Below are positions 46,357 to 56,728 of a DNA stretch of 64,000 bases, piece after piece (position 1 is the first letter of the stretch; each line of letters opens with the position of its first letter). The notes below the pieces were generated by a model. It worked only from the letters and a program-made list of their open reading frames with translations. It did no database searches and was not told the DNA's origin. Source of the stretch: Nitrosomonas sp. (GTDB lineage: Bacteria > Pseudomonadota > Gammaproteobacteria > Burkholderiales > Nitrosomonadaceae); contig JALDQW010000001.1 of NCBI GenBank assembly GCA_031316255.1, positions 992,001 to 1,056,000 on the forward strand, in the 5' to 3' direction. The position numbers were made by a program, and so were the translations under genes.

Positions 46357-47381
46357 AGTGACTCAAGTCGCTCGATAGTCTTGTTTTGAGAAAATAGTTT
46401 TTGCATGAGTTGCGGTCCGCGTTGACGAAGAAATGCTTGTTTTTGCGGATTGTTGAGCAGTTTTTGGATGGCTTGCGCCATGACGGATGGATTTGATGGC
46501 GGGACAAATACGGCATAATCATGCACGGGGTCAAAACTTGTGTGCGAAGGAATTGCCGTCGCCACACAGGGCAACCCGCTTGCTAATGCTTCAGCAAATG
46601 GAAGTCCAAATCCTTCGGCGGCAAGCGATGGGGCAATCATCAGATCGTGTGTGCGGTATAGTTGTGCGATTGCTGGTGGCGGTAACTGGATTAAATAATT
46701 GTCAATTGGCGTAATCTTTTTTTCCCTTTCAGATAGCGGGTGGCTTGAAACATGGGTGACGTGTAGCTTAACGTTTTGTTTTCTGATCGTTTCGATGGCA
46801 TTTAACGCATCGGGGATGCCTTTAACGCTGCTTTCAAATAATCCCATCAATAAAATTTTAACCGGGCGGCGCGACAGTTTTCGTAACAAGCGGTTAAACA
46901 TGAATTTTGGCGGCGAAAAGAGCGCCATGTCGACAATTTGGCCAATCGTGTGCACTGGGAAATCATGGCTGCCGTAAATCTGCTGCAAGCGCCTGGTAAG
47001 CCAGTCCCCTACGGTGAGTTTGGCGATGGGAAGGCGGTAGGCCTGTTCAATCTGTTGACGGATATCGGCGTATTCGGGTAGGTCGCCTTCATAACCCTGA
47101 CAAAAATGGAATGCCTTGCGGCATTGCAATTGAGTAGCGGCTTGAACTGTAGTCCAAAACGTCGCGATTACGATGTCCGGTATGGCGGAGTTTGCCTGGA
47201 AAGGGGATGACAGGTCATCAACGTAGTCGACAACTATCGGATGATGATACCAGTGATGACTGCCGAATTTGGCGCGAATAATGACGCGGTGTCCCTTGTT
47301 GGATAATAATCGCGCCTGATCAAAAACAACCCGTACGCCGCCAGCCAGATTGGTCGATTCGAGAAGGTAGCAAATAATCAT
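46332..47381 (-). CDS. Glycosyltransferase family 4 (GT-B)
   Basis: 349 residues. GT-B fold: N-terminal Rossmann-like half (YLLESTNLAGGVRVVFDQAR), and the C-terminal donor half PVKILLMGLFESSVKGIPDA and LMIAPSLAAEGFGLPFAEAL with the E-x7-E motif (EGFGLPFAE), then SGLPCVATAIPSH. It adds a sugar from a nucleotide donor during polysaccharide assembly at the inner membrane. ATG overlaps the stop of the Wzt gene (TAATG). Confidence 0.9.
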   Translation of the reverse strand: MIICYLLESTNLAGGVRVVFDQARLLSNKGHRVIIRAKFGSHHWYHHPIVVDYVDDLSSPFQANSAIPDIVIATFWTTVQAATQLQCRKAFHFCQGYEGDLPEYADIRQQIEQAYRLPIAKLTVGDWLTRRLQQIYGSHDFPVHTIGQIVDMALFSPPKFMFNRLLRKLSRRPVKILLMGLFESSVKGIPDALNAIETIRKQNVKLHVTHVSSHPLSEREKKITPIDNYLIQLPPPAIAQLYRTHDLMIAPSLAAEGFGLPFAEALASGLPCVATAIPSHTSFDPVHDYAVFVPPSNPSVMAQAIQKLLNNPQKQAFLRQRGPQLMQKLFSQNKTIERLESLCLESLNH

Positions 47382-48610
47382 TATTTCCAGTAATGCGGCA
47401 ACATTACAAAACCTTGTTCGGTGCCTTCCTGTTCAATTTTTAATTCGACGATATTCAAGGCGGAGTCATAACAATGGATGGCATTCTCACAACCCAGATA
47501 AACGCTTAATGTGTAGTCGCCTTTTAGCAGCGGGATTGATGGAAAAACCACTTCAATTTTTTTGTTTCGACTGAAATAGTGCGCCAAATCGATATTGTCA
47601 TGATACGAAGAAGTGCTGCTGATGCCAAGTCCGTCTACAGTGGAAAAAGTAATGGCCACGCTTGGTGTGGGCAATTCCGGATCGAATTCAAATTGTACGG
47701 CAATCGTCAACGTGCTTTTCTGGCTTGTAGCGCTTAAACGCGAGCCGCTTTTGCCATCTACATTGGCTTGTACGTCTGTAATTCGCGCCGAACCGTTATT
47801 TGCAAAATGTTGTGTCGATTCGGTTAGGGATTGTTCGTTTTTCTTGATGTGACTGTCCGCATCTAATAATGTTTGTCCGTACTGGTTTGTTACATCGCTG
47901 CTTGGGCCGATCATGGCGATTTTCCCCTTGTCCAGCCAGATCGCGCGGTCGCAGAGTGCGGTGACCTGATAAATCGAGTGCGAGCAGAATAATATGGTTT
48001 TGCCTGCGTTCCTAAACTGCATAATCCGGTCAAAGGATTTTCGGGCAAATGCCCCGTCGCCGACCGATAATGCTTCATCGATAACCAGGATATCCGGGTC
48101 AACATTGATGGCCACAGAAAATGCCAGGCGAACATACATGCCGCTCGAATAGGTTTTGACGGGTTGGTCAATGAAGTCCCGTATTCCGGAGAAATCGACA
48201 ATCGACTCAAAACGCTCGGAGATTTCTTCCTGACTGAGACCCATAATTGCTGCGTTCATCAGTACATTTTCCCGTCCCGTGAATTCCGGATTGAATCCTG
48301 CGCCAAGCTCCAGCAAGGCAGCGATTCTGCCGTTGACCAGAATTTCGCCGCTGGTTGGCGTGAGTGTGCCGCTGACCATCTGAAGCAGGGTTGATTTTCC
48401 GGATCCGTTATTACCAACAATGCCGACGACTTCGCCCTCTGATACGCTGAAATCAATATCCTGCAGCGCCCACAGTTCCCGGTAAAATTTGCGTTTACCG
48501 CGCCAGAGAAACTGTTTCAAACGGTCTTTGGGTTGATTGTAAAGCTGATAGCATTTGGACAGCTTGTTGGCCCGGATAACAGGTTCGGGGCAGGCCGGTT
48601 TAGAGGACAT
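47381..48610 (-). CDS. Polysaccharide ABC exporter ATPase (Wzt-like)
   Basis: 409 residues. Walker A GIVGNNGSGKSTLLQMVSG, the signature region YSSGMYVRLAFSVAI, Walker B PDILVIDEALSVGD. The C-terminal ~150 residues form the Wzt-C domain (LTIAVQFEFDPELPTPSVAI ... VVFPSIPLLKGDYTLSVYLG), a beta-sandwich that recognises the modified end of O-antigen in E. coli O9a. It overlaps Wzm by 11 bp. It exports the completed glycan for the adjacent biosynthetic genes. Confidence 0.92.
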   Translation of the reverse strand: MSSKPACPEPVIRANKLSKCYQLYNQPKDRLKQFLWRGKRKFYRELWALQDIDFSVSEGEVVGIVGNNGSGKSTLLQMVSGTLTPTSGEILVNGRIAALLELGAGFNPEFTGRENVLMNAAIMGLSQEEISERFESIVDFSGIRDFIDQPVKTYSSGMYVRLAFSVAINVDPDILVIDEALSVGDGAFARKSFDRIMQFRNAGKTILFCSHSIYQVTALCDRAIWLDKGKIAMIGPSSDVTNQYGQTLLDADSHIKKNEQSLTESTQHFANNGSARITDVQANVDGKSGSRLSATSQKSTLTIAVQFEFDPELPTPSVAITFSTVDGLGISSTSSYHDNIDLAHYFSRNKKIEVVFPSIPLLKGDYTLSVYLGCENAIHCYDSALNIVELKIEQEGTEQGFVMLPHYWK

Positions 48611-49412
48611 CCGCGAACCCTTTGCGTGTTTTCTGAAACCATATCAGCCCAATCCAGGCAACCAATACTGCAATCAAATAATAAATTATCAGTCCGCTCC
48701 AGCTTGGCAGGCTGCCTGCCAGAATGATACCGCGCGTCTGCTCTATGATAAAAGTGAGCGGGTTAAGAAACAGGTAATCGCGGACAGATTCCGGTAGTGC
48801 GGATGCAGGGTAAAAAATGGGACTCAGAAATAACATCATGGTCAAAAGCAGGCCGATAAACTGTCCGATATCCCGAACAAATACACCGATAGACGCGAGT
48901 AACCAGGAAAAGCCCATGATAAACAGCAGCAGCGGCAATATCACAATCGGCATAAATATAAGTGTCCAGTGTAATGTATGGCCGAGAACCAGTAAAAAAG
49001 TCAGCAATACCAGATAACTGATGCAGGCTTGAAAAAGCGCGGCGCCCAGGGTGACCCACGGCAGAATTTCCAGTGGGAAAATAATTTTTTTGACGTAGTT
49101 GACATGGGTAAGAATTAACCTGGGTGCGCGTCCAATGCATTCATTGAACAGATTGTAAACAATCAATCCGGCAAACAACACCAGCGCAAAAGCCGCTTTG
49201 TCGTCGTAAAGGGAATTATTCTGGTCCAGACGCGCCTTGAACACAACACCGAATACAAAAGTGTATATTGCAAGCATGAGGATCGGATTGACGAGTGACC
49301 AGAGCAGGCCCAGAAAAGAACCTTTGTAGCGGCTCATCACCTCACGTTTGATCATTTGTACAACGAGCGGGCGGTTCTGCCACAGACTGAGAAAAATATT
49401 AAATCGATACAA
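48600..49412 (-). CDS. Polysaccharide ABC exporter permease (Wzm-like)
   Basis: 270 residues, six TM helices. The N-terminus LVVQMIKREVMSRYKGSFLG then LLWSLVNPILMLAIYTFVFG is the ABC-2 polysaccharide-export signature; SPIFYPASALPESVRDYLFL NPLTFIIE is conserved near the end. The start is a TTG at 49412; the next in-frame ATG (49355) would remove conserved residues. It is the first gene of the polysaccharide operon. Confidence 0.92.
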   Translation of the reverse strand: MYRFNIFLSLWQNRPLVVQMIKREVMSRYKGSFLGLLWSLVNPILMLAIYTFVFGVVFKARLDQNNSLYDDKAAFALVLFAGLIVYNLFNECIGRAPRLILTHVNYVKKIIFPLEILPWVTLGAALFQACISYLVLLTFLLVLGHTLHWTLIFMPIVILPLLLFIMGFSWLLASIGVFVRDIGQFIGLLLTMMLFLSPIFYPASALPESVRDYLFLNPLTFIIEQTRGIILAGSLPSWSGLIIYYLIAVLVAWIGLIWFQKTRKGFADVL

Positions 49413-49508
49413 GAAAATCAGTGACCGTATTAAAAGATGGAATTATTACAGAAATTGCAATTGGATAGTAGATCAACTGTGCAATGTAAATTGAATGTGG
49501 CAAAGGAA

Positions 49509-50576
49509 TTAATACATTCCGGCAAGATTACGTGCCTGATTTTCTTGAATAGCCATTTGCAGTTCATGATCGCGAGCTTCTTTGGTCAACATGCTGATTT
49601 TCCTGACAGCATCAAAGAAACGCGCCATATCTCCATCCTGTAAAGAAAGCAGCGCCTGAAATGCCGGCAACCATTGTGTATAAACAGAGACCGTCGCCAG
49701 CCGGGCATTGTTGAGGGGTTTTGAAAACCAGCGCTCGTAACCGCCAAATTCCATCCGGCTGTTTTTCAGCAATGTAAATTGCGCACGCAAGTCATCAAAA
49801 ATCTGCGCTTTTCCCGCACGTTTCTTTGCATCGCTGAAATCAGTGCTAAACAGTGTTTCCAGGCGCGTGCGATGGTTTAGCACGAGCATGTTGAAAATCG
49901 TTTGTCTTTCCCGCCGCGAACGATATTCCTCATATTCATCCGACGCACCGGTATGCACTAGCCAGCGTCTGATTCCTTCTTGCTCCACCAGTGTGGCGAA
50001 CGACTCATTGAAAACGGTATCGCCAGGCACATAAACAACCTGGTGCGCAAGCTCATGGAAAATCAGGCGTGCAAGTTCCAGTTCAGAATTGATAAATGTG
50101 TTCAGCACCGGATCATTGAACCACCCCAGGGTTGAATAAGCAGGCACGCCGCCGACATGCACGTCATAACCTTCGGCCCTGAGCTTGTTGGCGTAATGTT
50201 CAGCACTCGTTTTCGAGAAAAAACCGCGATAACTCACACAACCGGCCTTTATGAAGCACCACTCTTTGAGTCTGACTGAAAATTCCGGCGCGGCAACCAC
50301 ATTCCAGACGGCATAAGGCCGTTCAAGATCGGCATATGTTGTGTAACTTCGATTGTCAGGTAGCTTCAACTCCTGACTGGCAAATTTGCGTAATATTCTG
50401 ACTTGGTTAAGCGTATGCCTCAAATCCGGATCTACTTCAGGGTCGGCAACCAACGCATTAATCGATTGGGAACGACGCATAACGTCCATATGCCCATCGA
50501 CAGCCTGCGCATAATAAGCCAGGTTGGCGCAGCCACTCAACAGCATTAATAAGACAGAAAAAACTAAAATTTTCAT
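49509..50576 (-). CDS. Putative aminopeptidase lipoprotein (DUF2265/Aminopep family)
   Basis: 355 residues from ATG 50576: lipoprotein signal MKILVFSVLLMLLSGC. The metallopeptidase motif HELAHQVVYVPGDT (HExxH) is followed by NESFATLVEQEG with the likely third ligand Glu. The frame extends to 50645 but the later ATG gives the proper signal. The family is annotated as aminopeptidase; substrate unknown. It is 96 bp from the Wzm start and transcribed toward it. Confidence 0.88.
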   Translation of the reverse strand: MKILVFSVLLMLLSGCANLAYYAQAVDGHMDVMRRSQSINALVADPEVDPDLRHTLNQVRILRKFASQELKLPDNRSYTTYADLERPYAVWNVVAAPEFSVRLKEWCFIKAGCVSYRGFFSKTSAEHYANKLRAEGYDVHVGGVPAYSTLGWFNDPVLNTFINSELELARLIFHELAHQVVYVPGDTVFNESFATLVEQEGIRRWLVHTGASDEYEEYRSRRERQTIFNMLVLNHRTRLETLFSTDFSDAKKRAGKAQIFDDLRAQFTLLKNSRMEFGGYERWFSKPLNNARLATVSVYTQWLPAFQALLSLQDGDMARFFDAVRKISMLTKEARDHELQMAIQENQARNLAGMY

Positions 50577-50830
50577 GTAATACCTGTTCTTATTAAGAAA
50601 AGAAATATTTTTCACGTTTTTCCGTTTGTCATTCTGATTGCTCATAACATCTACTCTGCTTGATATACTAGAAAATTATGATTGCTATCGGCAGTAGAAA
50701 CAAAACGGTCAGGCACACATAACGGACTGAAGCGCGCAAAACAATCGAATCGCATTCCAGCATCTTTTTTATCCTGCCAAAATCAGTAGCTTACCTTATT
50801 TCTGATCCATTCTCTGGCCCTGTCCTTTAC

Positions 50831-52312
50831 CTAAGTGCCACAAAAAGTCCGATACACACGTTCCTGGGGTGACGGCGGGATACGGTAATCCGCGTATTCC
50901 GGTGCATCAACGTATGGACTGGCTATTGCCGCCAGCAACCGCTGCATCACCGTGTAATCGCCTTGCTCCGAAGCTGCGCTCAATGCTTCTTCAACACGGT
51001 GGTTACGTGGTATCACCGCTGGATTATTCGCGCACATCATATCAAATGACGATTTAAGCGATTGAGACTGACGTGATAACCGTGCCTGCCATTGCGCGCG
51101 CCATTGGATAAACGCGGCATCCATATACAGATCCAGCTTCGGCAGATCATCTGATGCCAGCGCGCGAAAAGTATTGGTATAGTCTGCCCGGTGCATATGC
51201 ATTAGGGTCAGCAACGCCTCAATAAGCTGCATGTCCTCCGCCTCGTCGGTGAACAATCCAAGCTTTTTTCGCATTCCGGCCAGCCAGTGATTCTGGAAAA
51301 TATCGGGAAAAGCACGAATAGATTCTTCCGCCAGCGCTAATGCCGCTTTCTGCTCCGTGTGCAACAGCGGCAACAGTGTTTCAGCGAAACGTGCAAGATT
51401 CCACTGTGCGATATGCGACTGGTTGCTGTAACAGTAACGGCCGTGATGGTCGATTGAACTGAATACGGTTTTCGGGTCGAACGCATCCATAAACGCGCAT
51501 GGACCGTAGTCAATTGTTTCGCCACTGATTACCATATTATCCGTATTCATTACGCCATGAATAAAACCCACCTGCAACCACTGTGCCACCAGTAATGCCT
51601 GGCGCGATATTACGCAATTTAACAGCGCAAGATAAGGGTTATCTGATCTGGCAAGCTGCGGAAAATGGCGGTTTATAGTGTAGTCGGCCAGCGTTTTCAC
51701 GCCTTCCACGCCCGCCTTTCTCACGACATACTCGAACGTGCCTACTCGAATATGGCTTGCCGCCACACGCGTCAGAATTGCCCCAGGCAGCGGCGTTTCG
51801 CGCATTACTGTTTCGCCAGTAGTCACCACGGCTAGACTGCGTGTAGACGGTATGCCTAACGCATTGATTGCTTCGCTGATGATATATTCGCGCAGCATCG
51901 GGGCAAGCGCGGCGCGTCCGTCGCCCTGGCGTGAAAAGGGTGTGCGCCCGGAACCTTTAAACTGGATATCAAACCGATTACCTGCCGGTGTTGTATGCTC
52001 TCCGATTAAAATTGCCCGCCCATCGCCAAGCATGGTAAAACTGCCGAACTGATGCCCCGCGTAGGCCTGTGCAATAGGCTGTGCTGTTTGGGGCAATACA
52101 TTCCCTGAAAACAATAAGGCTGCATCATTTTCGGACAGGGTGCGTAAATTGAGTCCCATCGATTCGGCGAGCATGTGGTTCAGAATCACAACACGTGGCG
52201 CACGCACCGGCTCGGGCCGAAGCCGCTCATAAAACGATTCGGGCAGGCAAACATAACTGTTATCAAATTGCCAGCCGACATGGTTATTCATGAATTTTTC
52301 AACCGGTTTCAT
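50831..52312 (-). CDS. selO: Protein adenylyltransferase SelO/YdiU
   Basis: About 494 residues from ATG 52312 ([20 protein letters not shown]); a TTG at 52330 and ATG 52291 are alternatives and none has a clear ribosome site. Pseudokinase-fold motifs: [57 protein letters not shown] (inverted kinase catalytic loop and metal-binding D). SelO AMPylates Ser/Thr/Tyr of redox proteins. Bacterial forms usually lack the C-terminal selenocysteine; here the chain ends FCGT. Length is normal. Confidence 0.93.
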   Translation of the reverse strand: MKPVEKFMNNHVGWQFDNSYVCLPESFYERLRPEPVRAPRVVILNHMLAESMGLNLRTLSENDAALLFSGNVLPQTAQPIAQAYAGHQFGSFTMLGDGRAILIGEHTTPAGNRFDIQFKGSGRTPFSRQGDGRAALAPMLREYIISEAINALGIPSTRSLAVVTTGETVMRETPLPGAILTRVAASHIRVGTFEYVVRKAGVEGVKTLADYTINRHFPQLARSDNPYLALLNCVISRQALLVAQWLQVGFIHGVMNTDNMVISGETIDYGPCAFMDAFDPKTVFSSIDHHGRYCYSNQSHIAQWNLARFAETLLPLLHTEQKAALALAEESIRAFPDIFQNHWLAGMRKKLGLFTDEAEDMQLIEALLTLMHMHRADYTNTFRALASDDLPKLDLYMDAAFIQWRAQWQARLSRQSQSLKSSFDMMCANNPAVIPRNHRVEEALSAASEQGDYTVMQRLLAAIASPYVDAPEYADYRIPPSPQERVYRTFCGT

Positions 52313-52590
52313 ATGGGTGATATGGGTCAAATATTAGGAAGCAGTTTATTAGCTTCGCGTACGGGGGTGTTTTACGCGACAATGTTTTCATTGCAATATC
52401 GATTCGGCCTGCCTTGCCAAACGGCAGCGCACCACCGGAGTAACTTAGTCCAACCGGGACTCCTATAAAAATGACTTGGCGTAGAACGCCATTGACTGTT
52501 TAAGTATCTGAGATAAAGAACTTTGCTGCCTCACGAACGAAATAGCGTCTTGAGAAGCAATCGAATGTCTCGCCTCTTCTGATTTTTAAA

Positions 52591-52773
52591 TCATTCTTCA
52601 ACAGTTCCATCATCGGCGTTGGCTGCCGTATTATGCCGCGTCACATCATCCGGACCATAAGCCGACATTTTTGGCCGCTCCATCAAATGCCCGTCAGGTG
52701 TCCGTTTTGGCTCATTACACGCGGTGAGCGCCACACCTAAAATTGTAGCCAACAATATATAGCTTATTTTCAT
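52591..52773 (-). CDS. Small lipoprotein
   Basis: 60 residues from ATG 52773: MKISYILLATILGVALTACN, a perfect lipobox (LTAC). The mature 42-residue chain is polar (EPKRTPDGHLMERPKMSAYG, acidic end GTVEE). A site reading GAGACGAAAAG lies just upstream. The family was not recognised; it resembles short outer-membrane lipoproteins of unknown role. Confidence 0.75.
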   Translation of the reverse strand: MKISYILLATILGVALTACNEPKRTPDGHLMERPKMSAYGPDDVTRHNTAANADDGTVEE

Positions 52774-53028
52774 CTTTTCGTCTCCTAGTTTAGTGGCAAG
52801 AATCAAACCACCACTTTCTGGTTTTAGGACATCTTAAGTTATTATACGCTCACACCTATAATTTTGGGCTGTATGCAGTAAATACATGATCAAGTTATGG
52901 AATGGAATGTTTGTTGATGATGTCTAAAAAACAAACTCTTTGGTAATCAGACGGTAACAATGAGTAAAACGATTCATAACAACCATAGGATACAAGATTT
53001 AGGTTTCCAATATCTTGTTAAGTGTTTA

Positions 53029-53325
53029 TTATTTGTTTACGTTTTTCGTGAATTCATCGAAATTCTCGATGTAATTATCAAGATTCTCAATCAGCATTTC
53101 TTTATACTGTTCAACGAAGTAATTTATTGCTTCTTTTTTATCTTTTTTCATTTCATCAGCATCAAGTGCTGAAGAAGCCACACTGAATGCGTTAAATCTC
53201 GCCGCGGCGTATAGCAGAGAAGCGCTTACTTTGCCTACTGTTGAACCCTTTACCTGTACATTTGCAAGCGAAATAATTTCGTCTGCTCTTTCCCAGAATT
53301 CTGGAGGGATTTCATTATCGCTCAT
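53029..53325 (-). CDS. DUF3144 family protein
   Basis: 98 residues. The family signature ADEIISLANVQVKGSTVGKV and SASLLYAAARFNAFSVASSA is clear, followed by KKDKKEAINYFVEQYKEMLI. DUF3144 is a small helical cytosolic protein of unknown function found widely in Proteobacteria. AAGGAAATAG precedes the ATG. It stands alone. Confidence 0.88.
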   Translation of the reverse strand: MSDNEIPPEFWERADEIISLANVQVKGSTVGKVSASLLYAAARFNAFSVASSALDADEMKKDKKEAINYFVEQYKEMLIENLDNYIENFDEFTKNVNK

Positions 53326-53374
53326 TCTATTTCCTTAGACATTTCGTCCAACAATCGCGTTTAAACAAATTGGT

Positions 53375-54163
53375 TTATTCCAATATTCCAATCCGCTCCC
53401 GTACCGTCCCCCGTTCACCCAGACGCACAATTTTAAGTACTGCCGACAGGGTAAATCCCGGATGCATAATGACATTGGAAAATGCAGCGAACATTTCATC
53501 CTTATCCGCAATCGCCTTGCTACGGGACTCGCCGGTCAACGGCGATAGTTCTTCGGCGAATGACCATGCCCCATCGCGGGCTTTTTCCATGCTGAAGTTA
53601 ATAATGGTTTTTTCCACGCTGCCGAGGTAGCGATTCATGATGCCGAGGATCGGCCAGATCTCGGCAAGTTCATTCTGTATGCTGCCAACGAGACTGGCCA
53701 GCACGGCGTTGATTTTGTCGAAATCGCCTTTGAGATTCGGCAATTCTTCAGGCGGTACGGTTTCAGCGGCAGCGATGCCGAGGTCGAGGTTGATATGTGC
53801 GTTCATGCCCATGAGCAAATGTTGCAGCACGATCGGCCACCAGCGTTCGGTAGCGTCGAACGCGCACACCCAGGATTGTGTCGGCGTTTGATCAGTCTGG
53901 TTTTGGTAACACGCATGAATATAACGATTGGCGAAAATGACATCGAGGCGTTCCATGCGCTGGCCGTCGTCAAAAAAACCATCCTCTATGCCTTTCTTGA
54001 CCTGAATCGTCACTTTGCGGTAAAGCGCGGCAAAGTAGCCCATGCGCGAGTTATTTTGTTTGGACCATTCAACAATGACGGTGAGTTGATTGATCACATC
54101 ATTAATTGTTTTTGCTGGCGTTGCAATTGAAGCCGGGAAATCTGTATCGGACATATCTTTCAT
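53375..54163 (-). CDS. DUF5995 family protein
   Basis: 262 residues; CAGGAGAAA directly before ATG 54163. The motif MGYFAALYRKVTIQVKKGIE, DGFFDDGQRMERLDVIFANR and LLMGMNAHINLDLGIAAAET match DUF5995, a helical family whose His/Asn-rich NAHINLDL suggests metal binding (inference). Function unknown. It lies 51 bp downstream of the ligase-like gene, possibly in its operon. Confidence 0.8.
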   Translation of the reverse strand: MKDMSDTDFPASIATPAKTINDVINQLTVIVEWSKQNNSRMGYFAALYRKVTIQVKKGIEDGFFDDGQRMERLDVIFANRYIHACYQNQTDQTPTQSWVCAFDATERWWPIVLQHLLMGMNAHINLDLGIAAAETVPPEELPNLKGDFDKINAVLASLVGSIQNELAEIWPILGIMNRYLGSVEKTIINFSMEKARDGAWSFAEELSPLTGESRSKAIADKDEMFAAFSNVIMHPGFTLSAVLKIVRLGERGTVRERIGILE

Positions 54164-54214
54164 TTTCTCCTGTTCTAAGAACCTGTTCGAGATATTGAAG
54201 CTGGTTATAAAAAA

Positions 54215-55621
54215 TTACACTCCTGTACTTATAACTTTACTGACAACATAACGAAATTTTCCCGATTGTTCTGCGTGAATCTGCGAAACCTGTTCGAGGA
54301 TGATATTCACCGTTTTGCCCAGTCTGGATTTGAAAGCCTCTTCGATATGCTGCAACAGCGATGGCTCCAGAGCTGTTTTGCTCACCAGAAAAATACGGGT
54401 TTTATCCAGACTTTCCTGAACGATTTTAAAGGCTTCAATTTGCGGCAGGTCACGCAAAATATAAATCAGTGCAAGGCCGTGCATGACGGTGCCGTCCTGG
54501 GCCACGACAAAATCGGTGCTGCGCCCCTGAATTTCACGGATCAATGGCAAACCACGTCCGCAACTGCAAGACTGGTCGTGCAAAATGGCCATATCGCCGG
54601 TACGGTAACGGATAAACGGAAAATCATGCGTCGCCAGATGGGTGACAACGATTTCACCGGATTCACCAGGTGGCAATGGATTGCCCTGCGCATCAATAAT
54701 CTCAACAATAATATCTTCAGCGGTAATGTGCATGCCGCCTTCCGGACATTCATGCGCGATAAAACCAGCGTCGCGACCGCCATAACCGTTGGCTACGGGA
54801 CAATTAAATACTTCGCTGATTTGTTGACGCTGATCGTCATATAGTCTTTCCGAAGTCACAAACGCCACCTGTATGCCCAGATCGTCCATGCCAATACCGT
54901 TTTCACTGGCATATCGCGCGATATGCGATAACGCGGAAGGGTAACCGAACAACATTTTTGGGCGTGCGGCGCGAATTTCTGCGAGAAATCCATCGAGCTT
55001 TTGTTTTGACATTTCAAAAGCGGGCAACAGTTTCGTGCGCAGTATCCGGTCGCGCAAATTGCGCAAATAGTCCTGTGCGCCAAGTTCTATCGGTGAACCC
55101 CAGATAACAATTTCAGAATCGCCGATATCCACGCCCCACCACCGTGTTGCGCGCCACTTTGCGGCAATATCGTGACTTTTGCGCTTTTTGCCGATAAAAA
55201 AAACCAGCGGCTCCCCGCTGGATCCGCCGGTATTGTAACGCGCGAGATGCTGTGCGATATCCGACTTCAGTGCATCGGTATTGGTTCTGATAATCGGCTT
55301 GGTTAAAAGCGGAAATTGCTGAAGGTCGGTTAGTGACTTCACATCATCCGCATTCAATCCCTTTTTTTCAAATAACTGACGGTAATAAGGCACATGTGCA
55401 CGAGCATATGCAAGCAGATCACGTAATCGAACCAGCTGAAAATCCTGTAGCCGTTGCTTGTCCCACCATTGCGACTGTTCCATTTGCCTGAGCAAAGCAA
55501 CACTGTTATGTTTTTTCAGTTTTTCGTGTAGTGGAAAGAAAAACCCCGATGCCCAGGTTGTATACAGGCTTTTAGGTTTTTGTGGTGATTTTGATTTGGC
55601 GGGCGGCTTTTTCAGCATCAT
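54215..55621 (-). CDS. PaaK/CapK-like adenylate-forming protein
   Basis: 468 residues. Starts ATG 55621. The adenylation motif YNTGGSSGEPLVFFIGKK, VANGYGGRDAGFIAHEC, and FIRYRTGDMAILHDQSCSCG RGLP are typical of the phenylacetate-CoA ligase superfamily and of CapK proteins in capsule/exopolysaccharide clusters. It could adenylate an acyl group for transfer to a glycan; substrate unknown. It starts 6 bp after the GT4 gene ends. Confidence 0.87.
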   Translation of the reverse strand: MMLKKPPAKSKSPQKPKSLYTTWASGFFFPLHEKLKKHNSVALLRQMEQSQWWDKQRLQDFQLVRLRDLLAYARAHVPYYRQLFEKKGLNADDVKSLTDLQQFPLLTKPIIRTNTDALKSDIAQHLARYNTGGSSGEPLVFFIGKKRKSHDIAAKWRATRWWGVDIGDSEIVIWGSPIELGAQDYLRNLRDRILRTKLLPAFEMSKQKLDGFLAEIRAARPKMLFGYPSALSHIARYASENGIGMDDLGIQVAFVTSERLYDDQRQQISEVFNCPVANGYGGRDAGFIAHECPEGGMHITAEDIIVEIIDAQGNPLPPGESGEIVVTHLATHDFPFIRYRTGDMAILHDQSCSCGRGLPLIREIQGRSTDFVVAQDGTVMHGLALIYILRDLPQIEAFKIVQESLDKTRIFLVSKTALEPSLLQHIEEAFKSRLGKTVNIILEQVSQIHAEQSGKFRYVVSKVISTGV

Positions 55622-55627
55622 TATCTC

Positions 55628-56728
55628 TTACGATTGATTGTTTTCCAGCACCTGATGATAAACCATGAGCAGGTGCTTTTTGACAGAATTCCAGGTATAT
55701 TTTTCCAGAGACGCCAAACCATTTTTACGCAAATTATCCGCTAATTCGGTATTGCGCAGAACTTGCATTATGGCTTCAGCCATTGCGGCCGGATCTTTTT
55801 TCGCAACCAGCAACGCTGTTTTGCCATGTTCAACAAGGTACGGAATGCCGCCCGCATCAGTGCTGACAACAGGTACGCCGCTGGCTAATGCTTCCAGTAT
55901 CGAGATCGGCATGTTGTCGACAAGGCTTGCGTTAACCATCACATCCGCACGTTGATAAAGCTTTGCTACGGCATTGTTATCGATCCGTCCGGTAAATTCA
56001 ACTGCTTCCTGCAAATTCAGTTCATTCACCAGATTTTCCAGCATGTCCCGCTGAGGCCCGGCTCCGGCAATGGTCAGCAGCGCTTCAGGATAAGCGCGTT
56101 TAACATTCTGAAAAGCGTGTATCGCTGTAGCATTGTCATAAATCGCTTCAAGGTTGCGAGTGGCCACAATATGTGGAAAACCTTTCTGGTTTATTTTGTT
56201 TTCTGTCGACTTGACGGTAAACCGGCTCAAATCAATGATATTGGGTACGATTGTTGTGGGATAACCTATTTGGCCAAAAACCGTTTTGAGAAAACTGGAT
56301 GGCACGGTAATCGCACTGACTTTGTCCAAGCTGGGTTTCACCCAGAAAAACGATTTCTGAAAAAAAGCTTCGGCTTCTCCGCCCCGGTAATTCACAACAA
56401 CAGGAATTTTTCGCAGCCGCGCAATCCAGATCGCAGGCGCCGCGAATAAATGCCACGACCATCCGGAATTTGCCATGACATGAAACAACTGCACTTTGCC
56501 TGCGGCATGCCAAAGCTGCAAAAGATAGGGTATCAATCTGAAGACTGCTCTAAGTCCTCTAATTCTTCCAATCCAGTCGGAACGATAAGGCGCATTCACC
56601 TGAACCAGTTCAACCTGTATGTTTTCATGCTGTAAAAGCGCCGCCAATTGCCTGGTTTGATTGGCCATACCGCCATACGGTGGCGGTAGCGGTCCAACCA
56701 GACCTATATGCAGCAACGGCTTATCCAA
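55628..56728 (-). CDS. Glycosyltransferase family 4
   Basis: 366 residues. N-terminal HIGLVGPLPPPYGGMANQTR is the GT4 glycine-rich start; the C-terminal donor domain has VEFTGRIDNNAVAKLYQRAD and VMVNASLVDNMPISILEALA (E-x7-E region altered: DNMPISILEA), then SGVPVVSTDAGGIPYLVEHG. A glycan-assembly enzyme in a two-gene operon with the CapK-like gene, separate from the Wzm/Wzt run. Confidence 0.9.
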   Translation of the reverse strand: MDKPLLHIGLVGPLPPPYGGMANQTRQLAALLQHENIQVELVQVNAPYRSDWIGRIRGLRAVFRLIPYLLQLWHAAGKVQLFHVMANSGWSWHLFAAPAIWIARLRKIPVVVNYRGGEAEAFFQKSFFWVKPSLDKVSAITVPSSFLKTVFGQIGYPTTIVPNIIDLSRFTVKSTENKINQKGFPHIVATRNLEAIYDNATAIHAFQNVKRAYPEALLTIAGAGPQRDMLENLVNELNLQEAVEFTGRIDNNAVAKLYQRADVMVNASLVDNMPISILEALASGVPVVSTDAGGIPYLVEHGKTALLVAKKDPAAMAEAIMQVLRNTELADNLRKNGLASLEKYTWNSVKKHLLMVYHQVLENNQS

